Assembly (NCBI GenBank): GCA_035524095.1
Contig: DATKPK010000021.1
Span: forward strand, 1 to 14,066
Direction: 5' to 3'
Source: DATJUF01 sp035524095
Lineage (GTDB): Bacteria > Desulfobacterota > Binatia > Binatales > Binataceae
DNA: 14,066 nt
Part shown: positions 7,053 through 13,188 of the stretch, one piece after another
Layout of the letters: the number at the start of each line of letters is the position of its first letter
Position numbering within the stretch: the stretch's first letter is position 1
Made by a program: the position numbers and the translations under genes
Notes under the pieces: generated by a model
What the model saw: only the letters and a program-made list of their open reading frames with translations
What the model was told of the DNA's origin: nothing
The model's database searches: none

Positions 7053-7136
7053 GCGCTGGCGGATCATCGCTTGAGGGCGGTCGCAATAGCGACCGTTTGG
7101 CTGCGATACGTCGCTAACCGGCGACTCCGCCAGCGC
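7053..7136. other. Three-way-junction inverted-repeat element (candidate structured RNA or repeat)
   Basis: This 84-base segment closes with an 11-bp perfect stem, GCGCTGGCGGA (7053-7063) with TCCGCCAGCGC (7126-7136). Inside are ATCGC (7066-7070) with GCGAT (7103-7107), enclosing a 7-bp hairpin CGGTCGC-AATA-GCGACCG (7078-7095), and a 5-bp hairpin GTCGC-TAACCG-GCGAC (7110-7125). The junction strands are 2, 2 and 0 bases long, 28 Watson-Crick pairs in all; three G-T pairs (7075-7077 with 7096-7098) could extend the middle arm. It may be a 3'-UTR structure, a small RNA, a complex terminator or a REP-like repeat. No known family is recognised. A small extra hairpin, GCGGC-ATA-GCCGC, follows at 7200-7212. 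Confidence 0.5.
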
Positions 7137-7375
7137 GGAAGAATTCATCTCGTCTAAACACCTCCTGCGTCGCTCAATTTGGGTTGGACGGAGCATCTTG
7201 CGGCATAGCCGCTAAACGCACGTTTATGTTAAAGGAGCGCTGACGTGTTTGTTTAAGCATCGTGCGCCAATAACTCACCCTCGGTGAATTTTCCCTTACC
7301 GGCTTTCGTCGTTAGTTATATCCGCAGCTTTCGCCCGTCCAGAGAAAGTATGGATAAATTTATTGAGGTGAGAAC
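7137..7375. promoter_or_regulatory. Gene-free leader region of the small HTH gene
   Basis: No gene is seen here. It contains two short hairpins (7200-7212, and TCACC-CTC-GGTGA at 7275-7287 followed by ATTTT), an inverted pair CGCACG/CGTGCG spaced about 40 bases, and an AT-rich end just before the HTH start. TTATAT at 7316-7321 resembles a -10 box but lacks a good -35. The hairpin with ATTTT could be a weak terminator ahead of the HTH gene. Confidence 0.25.
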
Positions 7376-7585
7376 ATGAAAAACTCTAATTTTGAACCAA
7401 ATCATGGCAATTCGTCGCGAGTGATGACGGTGAACGAGTTAGCCGATTTCCTGCGCGTCCATCGCAGCACCGTCTATCGGCTGCTCAAGACCAACAGCTT
7501 GCCGGCCTTCCGCGTCGGTTCGGACTGGCGGTTTAACACTGAAACCGTGAACGAGTGGATGCAACGTAAGCAGGGTCGCAATTAG
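7376..7585 (+). CDS. Excisionase-type helix-turn-helix DNA-binding protein
   Basis: A 69-residue protein with the AlpA/Xis-like HTH_17 domain. The helix-turn-helix is TVNELADFLRVHRSTVYRLLKTNSLP split over residues 18-43; the wing is AFRVGSDWRFNTETVNEWMQ (44-63). This fold binds DNA in excisionases and in many small transcription regulators. GAGGTGAG lies about 5 bases before the ATG, so it should be well translated. No integrase, att site or phage gene is adjacent, so recombination is not supported. It may regulate nearby genes or be left over from a lost element; a decayed gene follows within 130 bases. The first 15 residues are polar and probably disordered. Confidence 0.85.
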   Translation: MKNSNFEPNHGNSSRVMTVNELADFLRVHRSTVYRLLKTNSLPAFRVGSDWRFNTETVNEWMQRKQGRN

Positions 7586-8006
7586 AAAAGTCGGCTGCGA
7601 TGAGTCTGACTGTCGCGCAGACGCTTGTGGGTTGGCGCTTTGCCTTCATACGCCGCTGGGGGGTCCACAATCTATCTGTGAGCGATTTTGAACGTGATTT
7701 CGATAGTGCTGGCATCGGACTTAGCCAGCTTCAACGATAGCCCCTTCGCACACTCTCCGCAGGTTCAGCGTTTCCTTCACCGCGCGCCATTTGACGATCA
7801 ACGGAACGCGCTGCTTGACCGCCGCGCCTGGTCGTAGAGTTCCTCAGACTCGCTTGCGCAGACATGATAGCCGCTCGCGCGAGACGCTTCAGTGCTTCTG
7901 AGTGCGCCTTCCACTGGATGGTCAGCCACTAGCGATTAATACCTTCGTCGATTAGGAGCGAAGTGCCTGACGCGGGAAAGTTCTTCACACCTTCCCGCAA
8001 TTCGAA
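7586..8006. other. 421-base stretch without an intact gene
   Basis: Besides the minus-strand remnant at 7711-8006, the first 125 bases (7586-7710) hold nothing I can name. They include a short minus-strand open piece (LAKSDASTIEITFKIAHR, just before 7680) that may be a further part of the remnant, and a 5-bp inverted repeat GTCTG/CAGAC at about 7605-7624. No promoter for the minus-strand remnant is apparent. Confidence 0.3.
7711..8006 (-). pseudogene. Decayed gene remnant with one stop and two frameshifts
   Basis: On the minus strand the sequence reads like protein across three frame segments. From 8006: ELREGVKNFPASGTSLLID, EGINR, then TAG (7931-7929), then WLTIQWKAHSEALKRLARA. After a shift near 7883: SGYHVCASESEELYDQA. 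After a second shift near 7835: AVKQRVPLIVKWRAVKE, TLNLRRVCEGAIVEAG, then TAA (7713-7711). Each segment keeps a G/C-rich third codon position, and the segments join into one plausible product of about 95 residues. The product is not recognised and has no clear start. Sequencing errors could mimic the shifts, but not easily the stop as well. It starts directly after the stop of the membrane-protein gene, in the same frame. Confidence 0.35.
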
Positions 8007-8723
8007 TTAATCAGCGATCGGCTGAAGCCCGACCTGGCCAAACCTCTTCCCTAGCCAGCGATGTACTGCCGCCGCAAATATAAGGATTGGTGCGGCGATA
8101 TTCAGTGCGGCGTATGGAATGTAGACCAGGCGCTGGTGGCCGTAAGCTACCGGTACAGTCGATGCCCCACGCATTGCAGCGAGCAAATAAACCGGTCCGC
8201 CGTGCAGCACCGCGCGTACGAAGTCAAGCGGGAATGCGTCACGCACAAAGTCGAACGCGAACGCGAATAAAATGTAGTTCATCGCCACAAATCGGAATAC
8301 GTACCAGCCTCTCGGCCCCAGCGCTTTTGCCAGCCCTCCAAAGGAAAGCAATGCCAGCGAATAGGTGCACACGACCGCCGCTAGAAATATTGCCAGGAAC
8401 AAGCCGGTTAATGGCGGACGGGAAGTGATCACAAAAAGCGTGATAACCAGACCTAGATGAACCAGCAAGGCTGCGGCAAAGGCAAGACCAAACTCTCGGC
8501 CACGCCGGGCTAACGGCTCAAAAAAAGGCCCAAATAGCTCCGCCAGAGCTCGGCCCGAGTAAGCAATCCAGAACCAAAAGAAAGACCAGCGCGCCGTTAG
8601 TTGCATCGCTCGGCCGACACTCTTCGGCTGGGTTCCTTTGACCGACAAAACAACGATCGCCAAGCCGAGCGATATGCCAAATGCCGTACCGATCAAAAGT
8701 CTGGAACTGGATTTAGCTTTCAT
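8007..8723 (-). CDS. Six-helix integral membrane protein of unknown function
   Basis: A 238-residue inner-membrane protein. Predicted transmembrane segments lie at about residues 9-29, 46-64, 78-100, 105-128, 141-161 and 200-222. Conserved-looking features are ARWSFFWFWIAY (44-55), LARRGREFGLAFA (71-83) and H89 in LLVHLGLV. These resemble uncharacterised proteins with a ferric-reductase-like (haem-binding) membrane fold, but only one or two intramembrane histidines are visible, so haem binding is uncertain. The ATG at 8723 is the only standard start after the upstream TAA (near 8831); the ribosome site is poor (AAGG directly abutting the ATG). The 36 codons between that TAA and the ATG are open and protein-like. 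The gene is alone on its strand, with no functional context. Confidence 0.8.
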   Translation of the reverse strand: MKAKSSSRLLIGTAFGISLGLAIVVLSVKGTQPKSVGRAMQLTARWSFFWFWIAYSGRALAELFGPFFEPLARRGREFGLAFAAALLVHLGLVITLFVITSRPPLTGLFLAIFLAAVVCTYSLALLSFGGLAKALGPRGWYVFRFVAMNYILFAFAFDFVRDAFPLDFVRAVLHGGPVYLLAAMRGASTVPVAYGHQRLVYIPYAALNIAAPILIFAAAVHRWLGKRFGQVGLQPIAD

Positions 8724-9077
8724 CCTTGACGGACCGTCAGCTTTCTTCAGTGATGGTTTTCCGACCGCCAGGCCCTCTGAATTGTCCGTCGCTTCGCTGA
8801 CACCTACCAGTGTGCACCCGCGCCACCGGGTTTACCACCACCACACACCAGTTACGTATGTTGATTGGATAGGCGACGGCGCAGTTCAAACATTAGCCTT
8901 ACGCTCATTATGCCTGCGCTGTTTCGACGGAGAACTCCGAGGCCTTGGTGCGGAGGGCCTGTTTCCTGCTGGCCAACGCCGCACGACGGCCTCGTCGCCG
9001 AGGCCGTCTCTAGTGGCAGTATCTTATAGCGGTGGACTGGTTTCATTCCCAGTCCTGCGTCTCAATTCACAGACCCT
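8724..9077. other. Gene-free region between the membrane-protein and AT-hook genes
   Basis: Nothing coding is supported in these 354 bases apart from the open but start-less 36 codons before 8723. A plus-strand frame at 8638-9081 has no ribosome site, overlaps the membrane-protein gene and looks non-protein-like. The strong hairpin at 8985-9008 is the main element. A pyrimidine/A-rich run of CCACCACCACACACC lies near 8834. Confidence 0.3.
8985..9008. terminator. Strong 10-bp hairpin, probable terminator of the AT-hook gene
   Basis: GACGGCCTCG (8985-8994), loop TCGC, CGAGGCCGTC (8999-9008): ten perfect, GC-rich pairs with a four-base loop, about 70 bases after the stop of the minus-strand AT-hook gene. 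No T-run follows on either strand, so termination would have to be assisted, or the hairpin may serve mRNA stability. Confidence 0.4.
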
Positions 9078-9626
9078 CTAGCGCAAAGACCAGGTGATCG
9101 GCTTCTTGTTCGCGCGATCAGCCTTCGTATGGCCGAACCGCTTGGGATTCGTGTACAGATGACCCGTGATATTACTTTCCGTACATACCCAGCCGTACTC
9201 TTTGCCCACCGCGTCGATCAACTCACGCACCGTCATAGCCGGCCGCCGCTTTAGCACCGTCGTGATCATATCGACGCGCTTTACTTTGCCGCTAGTCTTC
9301 GCGCCTGCGCGCCGCCCACGTCCGCGGCCGACTGGACTCGAAGGCATCCGGACTGCCGGTGGACGTCCGCGCCGGACCAGCCCTTTTCTCGCCCCGTTAG
9401 TTGGTGTCACAACTACATGCACCGAATGACCATTGCTGCTCTGACCGGTCGCTCGCAGCAACTCACTAATTGCTGCCTGATCTGAACCAAATAATTCGAT
9501 CGCCCGCTTCAGCCCTTCGAGCCGTTGCTTGAGCGCGTCGATCTGTCCGCTGTGAGCCTCTATCTCTTTTTCGACTACAGAGTATTCGTCATGTAGCCGC
9601 TGCTGATGTGGGTCTACTTTACTCAT
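9078..9626 (-). CDS. Coiled-coil / AT-hook / winged-helix DNA-binding protein
   Basis: A 182-residue basic protein in three parts. Residues 8-46 form a heptad-rich coiled coil (VVEKEIEAHSGQIDALKQRL), suited to self-association. Residues 79-118 form a flexible basic linker with an AT-hook core (VRRGRPP, 84-90) and a second R/G run (GRGRGRR, 100-106), which bind the minor groove of AT-rich DNA. Residues 119-182 look like a winged helix (MITTVLKRRPAMTVRELIDA, then TESNITGHLYTNPKRFGHT), similar in outline to HARE-HTH or wHTH domains in bacterial chromatin and restriction proteins. GGAGG (9639-9635) precedes the ATG by 8 bases. The layout suggests a nucleoid-associated or silencing protein. It is flanked by long non-coding stretches on both sides. 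The function is inferred from architecture only. Confidence 0.82.
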   Translation of the reverse strand: MSKVDPHQQRLHDEYSVVEKEIEAHSGQIDALKQRLEGLKRAIELFGSDQAAISELLRATGQSSNGHSVHVVVTPTNGARKGLVRRGRPPAVRMPSSPVGRGRGRRAGAKTSGKVKRVDMITTVLKRRPAMTVRELIDAVGKEYGWVCTESNITGHLYTNPKRFGHTKADRANKKPITWSLR

Positions 9627-10122
9627 TTTGCAATCCTCCAGAATGCTTCTCAGGTTCGGGTCCTTGCCGTTTCGCCAATTCGACCCGGCCCTGACCCCCC
9701 TCTGAATAATTTACCTTACAAGATCAACCCAAAGACTTAAAGATAATAATGGCACAGTCGCCAGCGCATTCATCTGAGTTAGTCTTTATCGCGCCATGGT
9801 TATGTGCTCAAGCGACTGGGCTGATTCTCCAAAGCTGAAGCGCGTGCAATCTTAGTTGAATCCCTGAATGTAGCTGCCAAACTTCACTCAAAAATTACTA
9901 GCATTGATCAGCCACAACCGGAAACTCACTCGCATTCGTGTAATTTGCCTTCAAGAAATTACTAGGAAGTCACTGCTGCATCGCTAAGATTGTTCTCTAG
10001 AGACACCTCAAAGATAAACCTGGCTAACGATGAGGCCCTTTGGGATAATGCCGTACCAATCAATAATTCTTCTTTCTGCTCCCCTGCATTTTTTGGCAGC
10101 GCAATCTTGTAAGAGCGCGACC
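9627..10122. other. AT-rich gene-free region with a 10-bp direct repeat
   Basis: I find no convincing gene in this stretch. It should hold the minus-strand promoter of the AT-hook gene. An inverted repeat CGGGTC (9657-9662) / GACCCG (9682-9687) lies 30-60 bases before that start and could be an autoregulatory site. AAATTACTAG occurs twice in direct orientation (9892-9901 and 9956-9965), each preceded by TCAA within five bases. A 60-codon minus-strand frame at 9962-10144 has no ribosome site and was not accepted. Confidence 0.35.
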
Positions 10123-10148
10123 TGTCGATTTCGCCTGATCCCATTCGA
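10123..10148 (+). promoter_or_regulatory. Probable ECF42-type promoter of the DGPF-sigma operon
   Basis: TGTCGA (10123-10128), a 17-base spacer, then CGA (10146-10148), about 37 bases before the DGPF start codon. As I remember it, the published ECF42 promoter motif is TGTCGA at -35 with CGA at -10, found ahead of DGPF genes. The match in sequence, spacing and position suggests the sigma factor activates its own operon. I noticed no second TGTCGA-N17-CGA in the window by eye. Confidence 0.55.
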
Positions 10149-10174
10149 CTATTAGACGAGGTTCAGCGAGAAAT

Positions 10175-10179
10175 GGAGG
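10175..10179 (+). promoter_or_regulatory. Ribosome binding site that fixes the DGPF gene start
   Basis: GGAGG lies 5 bases before the ATG at 10185. The earlier in-frame ATG at 10173 overlaps this site and so cannot use it. The later start gives MQYILLIYDNE, the standard family N-terminus. Confidence 0.8.
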
Positions 10180-10184
10180 CTAAC

Positions 10185-10532
10185 ATGCAGTACATTCTGT
10201 TGATCTACGACAACGAGAGCGCCATGAAGTCGCGCAGCCAGGCTGAGATGGGGCAGTTGCTGACGGCTTATCAGAAGTTCACCCAGGACATCGTTAACAA
10301 GGGAAACTTCAAAGCTGGCGATCCGCTCCAACCTACCAATACCGCTACTACGGTACGTAATCGCGAGGGCAAAACGCTCGTCACCGACGGTCCCTTCGCC
10401 GAGACCAAAGAGCAACTCGGCGGTTACTACCTGATCGAAGCCAAAGACCTCGACGAGGCGATCGCTATCGCGGCTCGTGTGCCTTCGGCTCAGTCTGGTT
10501 CGATTGAAGTGCGGCCTATCAGGAAGATGTAA
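10185..10532 (+). CDS. DGPF / YCII-related domain protein partnered with an ECF42 sigma factor
   Basis: A 115-residue cytosolic protein of the YCII-related, dimeric ferredoxin-like alpha-beta fold. MQYILLIYDNE opens the domain, and TLVTDGPFAETKEQLGGYY (about 64-82) holds the DGPF motif that names the family, followed by LIEAKDLDEAIAIAARVP and the closing strand GSIEVRPIRKM. These proteins lie beside ECF42 sigma factors in many bacteria and are the known targets of those factors; their biochemical function is unknown. The sigma gene starts 39 bases downstream, so the two are one operon, led by the ECF42-like promoter at 10123. It carries no sensor or transmembrane feature. Confidence 0.92.
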   Translation: MQYILLIYDNESAMKSRSQAEMGQLLTAYQKFTQDIVNKGNFKAGDPLQPTNTATTVRNREGKTLVTDGPFAETKEQLGGYYLIEAKDLDEAIAIAARVPSAQSGSIEVRPIRKM

Positions 10533-10571
10533 GCCCTGTTCAACCGCCCACCGCCGGGTTATCAAGAAAGC

Positions 10572-11813
10572 GTGACTCCCGGCTTCGACGCTATTTATCG
10601 CGAGCATTTTGGCCGCATCCTGGCCACGGTTATTCGCCTTACAGGCGGCGATTTTTCCTTGGCTGAGGATGCGGTCCAGGATGCCTTCACGGCGGCAATG
10701 CTCCAATGGCCCGCTGAGGGCTGGCCCTCTAGTCCGCGCGCCTGGCTGACCAGCACCGCTCGTCACAAGGCGCTCGACCGTATGCGCCATCAGACCAGCT
10801 TTGCCGATCGGCGCGAAGAGTTGGAATTCTTTCTCCGCTTCGAGCGTGAATCGGAACCGGAAGACGGATCAAACATGGACGAGCGTCTGCGCTTAATCTT
10901 TACCTGCTGCCATCCCGCACTAGCACTAGACGCGCAAGTCGCCTTGTCGCTCCAAACCCTCTGTGGTATGAACGCAGCCGCGATCGCGCGCGCTTTCCTT
11001 TTGCCCGAATCCACGATGGCTCAACGCCTGGTCCGCGCTAAGCACAAGATCCGCCGCGCTCGCATTCCCTACGAGATCCCTACCGGCAGCGCCCTTCCCG
11101 ATCGGCTCGAAGCCGTGATGACGGTCATCTATCTAGTTTTCAACGCCGGCTATGGCGGCAGCTCGGGGGATCGCTTGATTCGGGAGGAACTATGTACCGA
11201 GGCGATTCGGCTCAGCCGCATGCTCTCCTCTGCGATGCCGATTTATCCTGAAACTTCCGGGTTACTTGCCCTGATGCTCCTGCAGGACGCCCGCCGCCTT
11301 GCCCGCGTGGATGCCGATGGCGACTTGATCCTTCTCGAAGAACAAGACCGCCGCCTGTGGGATCGCGCACAGATTGCTGAAGGCGAAGCACTTTTGGAAA
11401 AAACTCTTCGCCGTTGCCTTCCCGGCCCCTATACCCTGCAAGCCGCGATCGCCGCGCTCCATAATCAAGCATCTTCACCCTCCGTGACCGATTGGCCGCA
11501 AATTGCTGAACTCTACGCACGGCTTGCTCGTATCCGTCCCTCTCCCATCGTCGAACTTAATCGTTCCGTCGCGATAGCGATGGTCGAGGGCTGCGAAGCC
11601 GCTCTCCGCCTCACCGACGCCCTCAAAGATGACCTCGGTGACTACTATCTCTGGTGGGCCACTCGCGCCGATTTCGCCCGCCGCCTGAATCGTCTCGAAG
11701 AGGCTGCCGAAGCCTATCGCGAGGCTCTAAGCCGCGTCTCTAATGGCGCCGAACGCCGTTTTCTCCAACGCCGTCTCGACGCGCTCGCAGTCATACTCAA
11801 CGGCCATAAATAG
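10572..11813 (+). CDS. ECF42-group RNA polymerase sigma factor with C-terminal DUF6596/TPR-like extension
   Basis: A 413-residue protein, about twice the usual ECF length. Sigma region 2 is residues 5-73 (DAIYREHFGRILATVIRLTG, then DFSLAEDAVQDAFTAAM and WLTSTARHKALDRMR). Region 4 is about 108-163, with the helix-turn-helix MNAAAIARAFLLPESTMAQR and LVRAKHKIRRARIP. From about 165 on is the helical extension typical of ECF42: AVMTVIYLVFNAGYG (181-195), ETSGLLALMLLQDARRLAR, WDRAQIAEGEALL, and repeat-like helices to the end (RLEEAAEAYREALS). The extension is reported to be needed for activity and may take the place of an anti-sigma factor, none of which is encoded nearby. The start is GTG at 10572 behind a weak AAGAAAG. 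The signal sensed is unknown. Confidence 0.94.
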   Translation: MTPGFDAIYREHFGRILATVIRLTGGDFSLAEDAVQDAFTAAMLQWPAEGWPSSPRAWLTSTARHKALDRMRHQTSFADRREELEFFLRFERESEPEDGSNMDERLRLIFTCCHPALALDAQVALSLQTLCGMNAAAIARAFLLPESTMAQRLVRAKHKIRRARIPYEIPTGSALPDRLEAVMTVIYLVFNAGYGGSSGDRLIREELCTEAIRLSRMLSSAMPIYPETSGLLALMLLQDARRLARVDADGDLILLEEQDRRLWDRAQIAEGEALLEKTLRRCLPGPYTLQAAIAALHNQASSPSVTDWPQIAELYARLARIRPSPIVELNRSVAIAMVEGCEAALRLTDALKDDLGDYYLWWATRADFARRLNRLEEAAEAYREALSRVSNGAERRFLQRRLDALAVILNGHK

Positions 11814-11902
11814 CCCCGCACTCAATCCGTCCCGACTCTCGCCGGTAGCCGAATGCGTGTCCGCCGACTACACTGGCTGCGGCGAGATAAAGCTGCGGCC
11901 GG

Positions 11903-11931
11903 TTGACCTCTAACCTGCCAGATCCTATCAA
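11903..11931 (+). promoter_or_regulatory. Sigma70-like promoter of the acyl-CoA dehydrogenase genes
   Basis: TTGACC (11903-11908), a 17-base spacer, and TATCAA (11926-11931) match the housekeeping consensus at 5 of 6 and 4 of 6 positions, about 45 bases before the start codon. A perfect palindrome CCATCGATGG (11956-11965) lies in the expected leader and could be a regulator site. Confidence 0.42.
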
Positions 11932-11977
11932 TTTTGGCGATCGCTCGATGCTCGGCCATCGATGGAGTTGAATCTGC

Positions 11978-13144
11978 ATGGATTACTTGACTGAAGAACG
12001 CCGCTTGCTCCAGGAATCAGCACGCGACTTCGCGATGCGCGAAGTGTTCCCCATCGCTAATAAGCTCGATCCCGAGCGCGGCGAGATTCCCGCAAGCATC
12101 CGCGATAAGCTCGCCGAACTCGGTTACTTCGGCATTATGATCCCCGAAGAATACGGCGGGCTTGGTCTCGGCGCCTTCGAATACTGCCTCGTCACCGAAG
12201 AACTCGCCCGCGCTTGGATGAGTGTGGGCACGATTATCCGCAACGGCCTCGTCAACACGCTCGTTCCGATGAGCGTCTTTTCCGAAGAACAGCGCCGCAA
12301 GTATTTCCATCGGATGGCCGCCGGCGAATTTCTCGGCGCCTTCTCGATGTCCGAACCTGCGGCCGGCTCCGACGTCGCCAGCCTCTCCTGCCGCGCCGTC
12401 CGCGACGGCGATGACTGGCTCATCAGCGGCAATAAGTATTGGTGTACCTTCGCCGACGCCGCCGACTTCATCATCGTGATCGCCCGCACAGCGCCGGTTG
12501 ACGAAAAGCGACGCCACGCCGGCATCAGCGCCTTTCTAGTTGAGAAGGAACGCTACAAATTCCCTCCCGGCCTCTCCGGCCAGTCAATTCCTAAGATTGG
12601 CTACTTCGGCTGGAAAACCTGGGAACTTGCTTTCGATCAAGTCCGCGTCCCCTCCGCTAATATGCTTGGCGAAGAAGGCAAAGCTTTCTATACCGTCGCC
12701 GCCGGTCTCGAAGTCGGACGCGCGCAGACTGCCGCTCGCTCCATCGCCTGCGCTCGTGGCGCCTTGGAAGACGCGATCGCCTATGCCCAAGGACGCGTTC
12801 AGTTCGGCGAACCAATCGCCAATTTTCAGGCGATCCGCTTCAAGTTGGCAAATATGGCAACCGAGATCGAAGCCGCGCGCCAGTTGATGTATTTCGTCTG
12901 CACGCAAATCGATAGCGGCCGCCGCTGCGATAAAGAAGCCGCGATGGTCAAGCTCTTCGCCAGTGAGATGGCCGAGCGAGTCACCAGCGAGGGCCTGCAG
13001 ATCCACGGCGGTGCCGGCTATACGACGCTCTTCGCTGCCGAACGTTATTGGCGCGACGCTCGCCTAACAAAAATCTTTGAAGGCACCTCAGAAATCCAGA
13101 TGCGCATCATCTCCGATCATCTTCTCGGTAAAATCCGCAAATAA
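11978..13144 (+). CDS. Acyl-CoA dehydrogenase
   Basis: A 388-residue FAD flavoprotein with the full family layout. The N-terminal helical domain (about 1-118) includes LAELGYFGIMIPEEYGGLGL. The beta-domain opens with FSMSEPAAGSD (122-132), which contacts FAD and acyl-CoA. The C-terminal helical domain carries ARGALEDAIAYAQGRVQFGE and QIHGGAGYTT, and ends with KIFEGTSEIQ. E368 in that motif is at the position of the catalytic base of medium- and short-chain enzymes. The family oxidises acyl-CoA thioesters to enoyl-CoA and passes electrons to ETF; chain length or substrate cannot be read here. GGAG (11964-11967) precedes the ATG by 10 bases. A second acyl-CoA dehydrogenase follows after 44 bases, so the pair is probably one operon, and the two may act in one pathway or form one complex. 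Confidence 0.95.
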   Translation: MDYLTEERRLLQESARDFAMREVFPIANKLDPERGEIPASIRDKLAELGYFGIMIPEEYGGLGLGAFEYCLVTEELARAWMSVGTIIRNGLVNTLVPMSVFSEEQRRKYFHRMAAGEFLGAFSMSEPAAGSDVASLSCRAVRDGDDWLISGNKYWCTFADAADFIIVIARTAPVDEKRRHAGISAFLVEKERYKFPPGLSGQSIPKIGYFGWKTWELAFDQVRVPSANMLGEEGKAFYTVAAGLEVGRAQTAARSIACARGALEDAIAYAQGRVQFGEPIANFQAIRFKLANMATEIEAARQLMYFVCTQIDSGRRCDKEAAMVKLFASEMAERVTSEGLQIHGGAGYTTLFAAERYWRDARLTKIFEGTSEIQMRIISDHLLGKIRK

Positions 13145-13188
13145 GGTTGATTACTCACTAGAAATTTCGCATTGACGACGAGCTTCTA

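Noticed and set aside
7053..7136. tRNA or tRNA-like gene
   Set aside because: The closing stem is 11 bp rather than 7, only two inner arms form, and there is no T-loop consensus (GTTCGANNC), so it is not a tRNA.
7226..7255. Tiny leader-peptide frames (ATG TTA AAG GAG CGC TGA and a following GTG frame)
   Set aside because: Only three to five codons, no runs of regulatory codons and no attenuator linked to them; chance occurrence is likely.
7376..7585. Reading the excisionase-type HTH gene as proof of a prophage or integrative element
   Set aside because: No integrase, attachment-site repeats, tRNA gene or phage gene is visible; small HTH_17 proteins are common as ordinary regulators.
8638..9081. 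Plus-strand open frame of 147 codons
   Set aside because: It overlaps the membrane-protein gene in antisense, has no ribosome site, spans the hairpin at 8985-9008 and shows no recognisable fold.
9962..10144. Minus-strand open frame of 60 codons
   Set aside because: The product is not absurd as a protein, but there is no ribosome site and the start falls inside the ECF42-like promoter. Not enough support to call a gene.
10152..10790. Minus-strand open frame of 212 codons
   Set aside because: Antisense to the DGPF gene and the start of the sigma-factor gene, both firmly identified.
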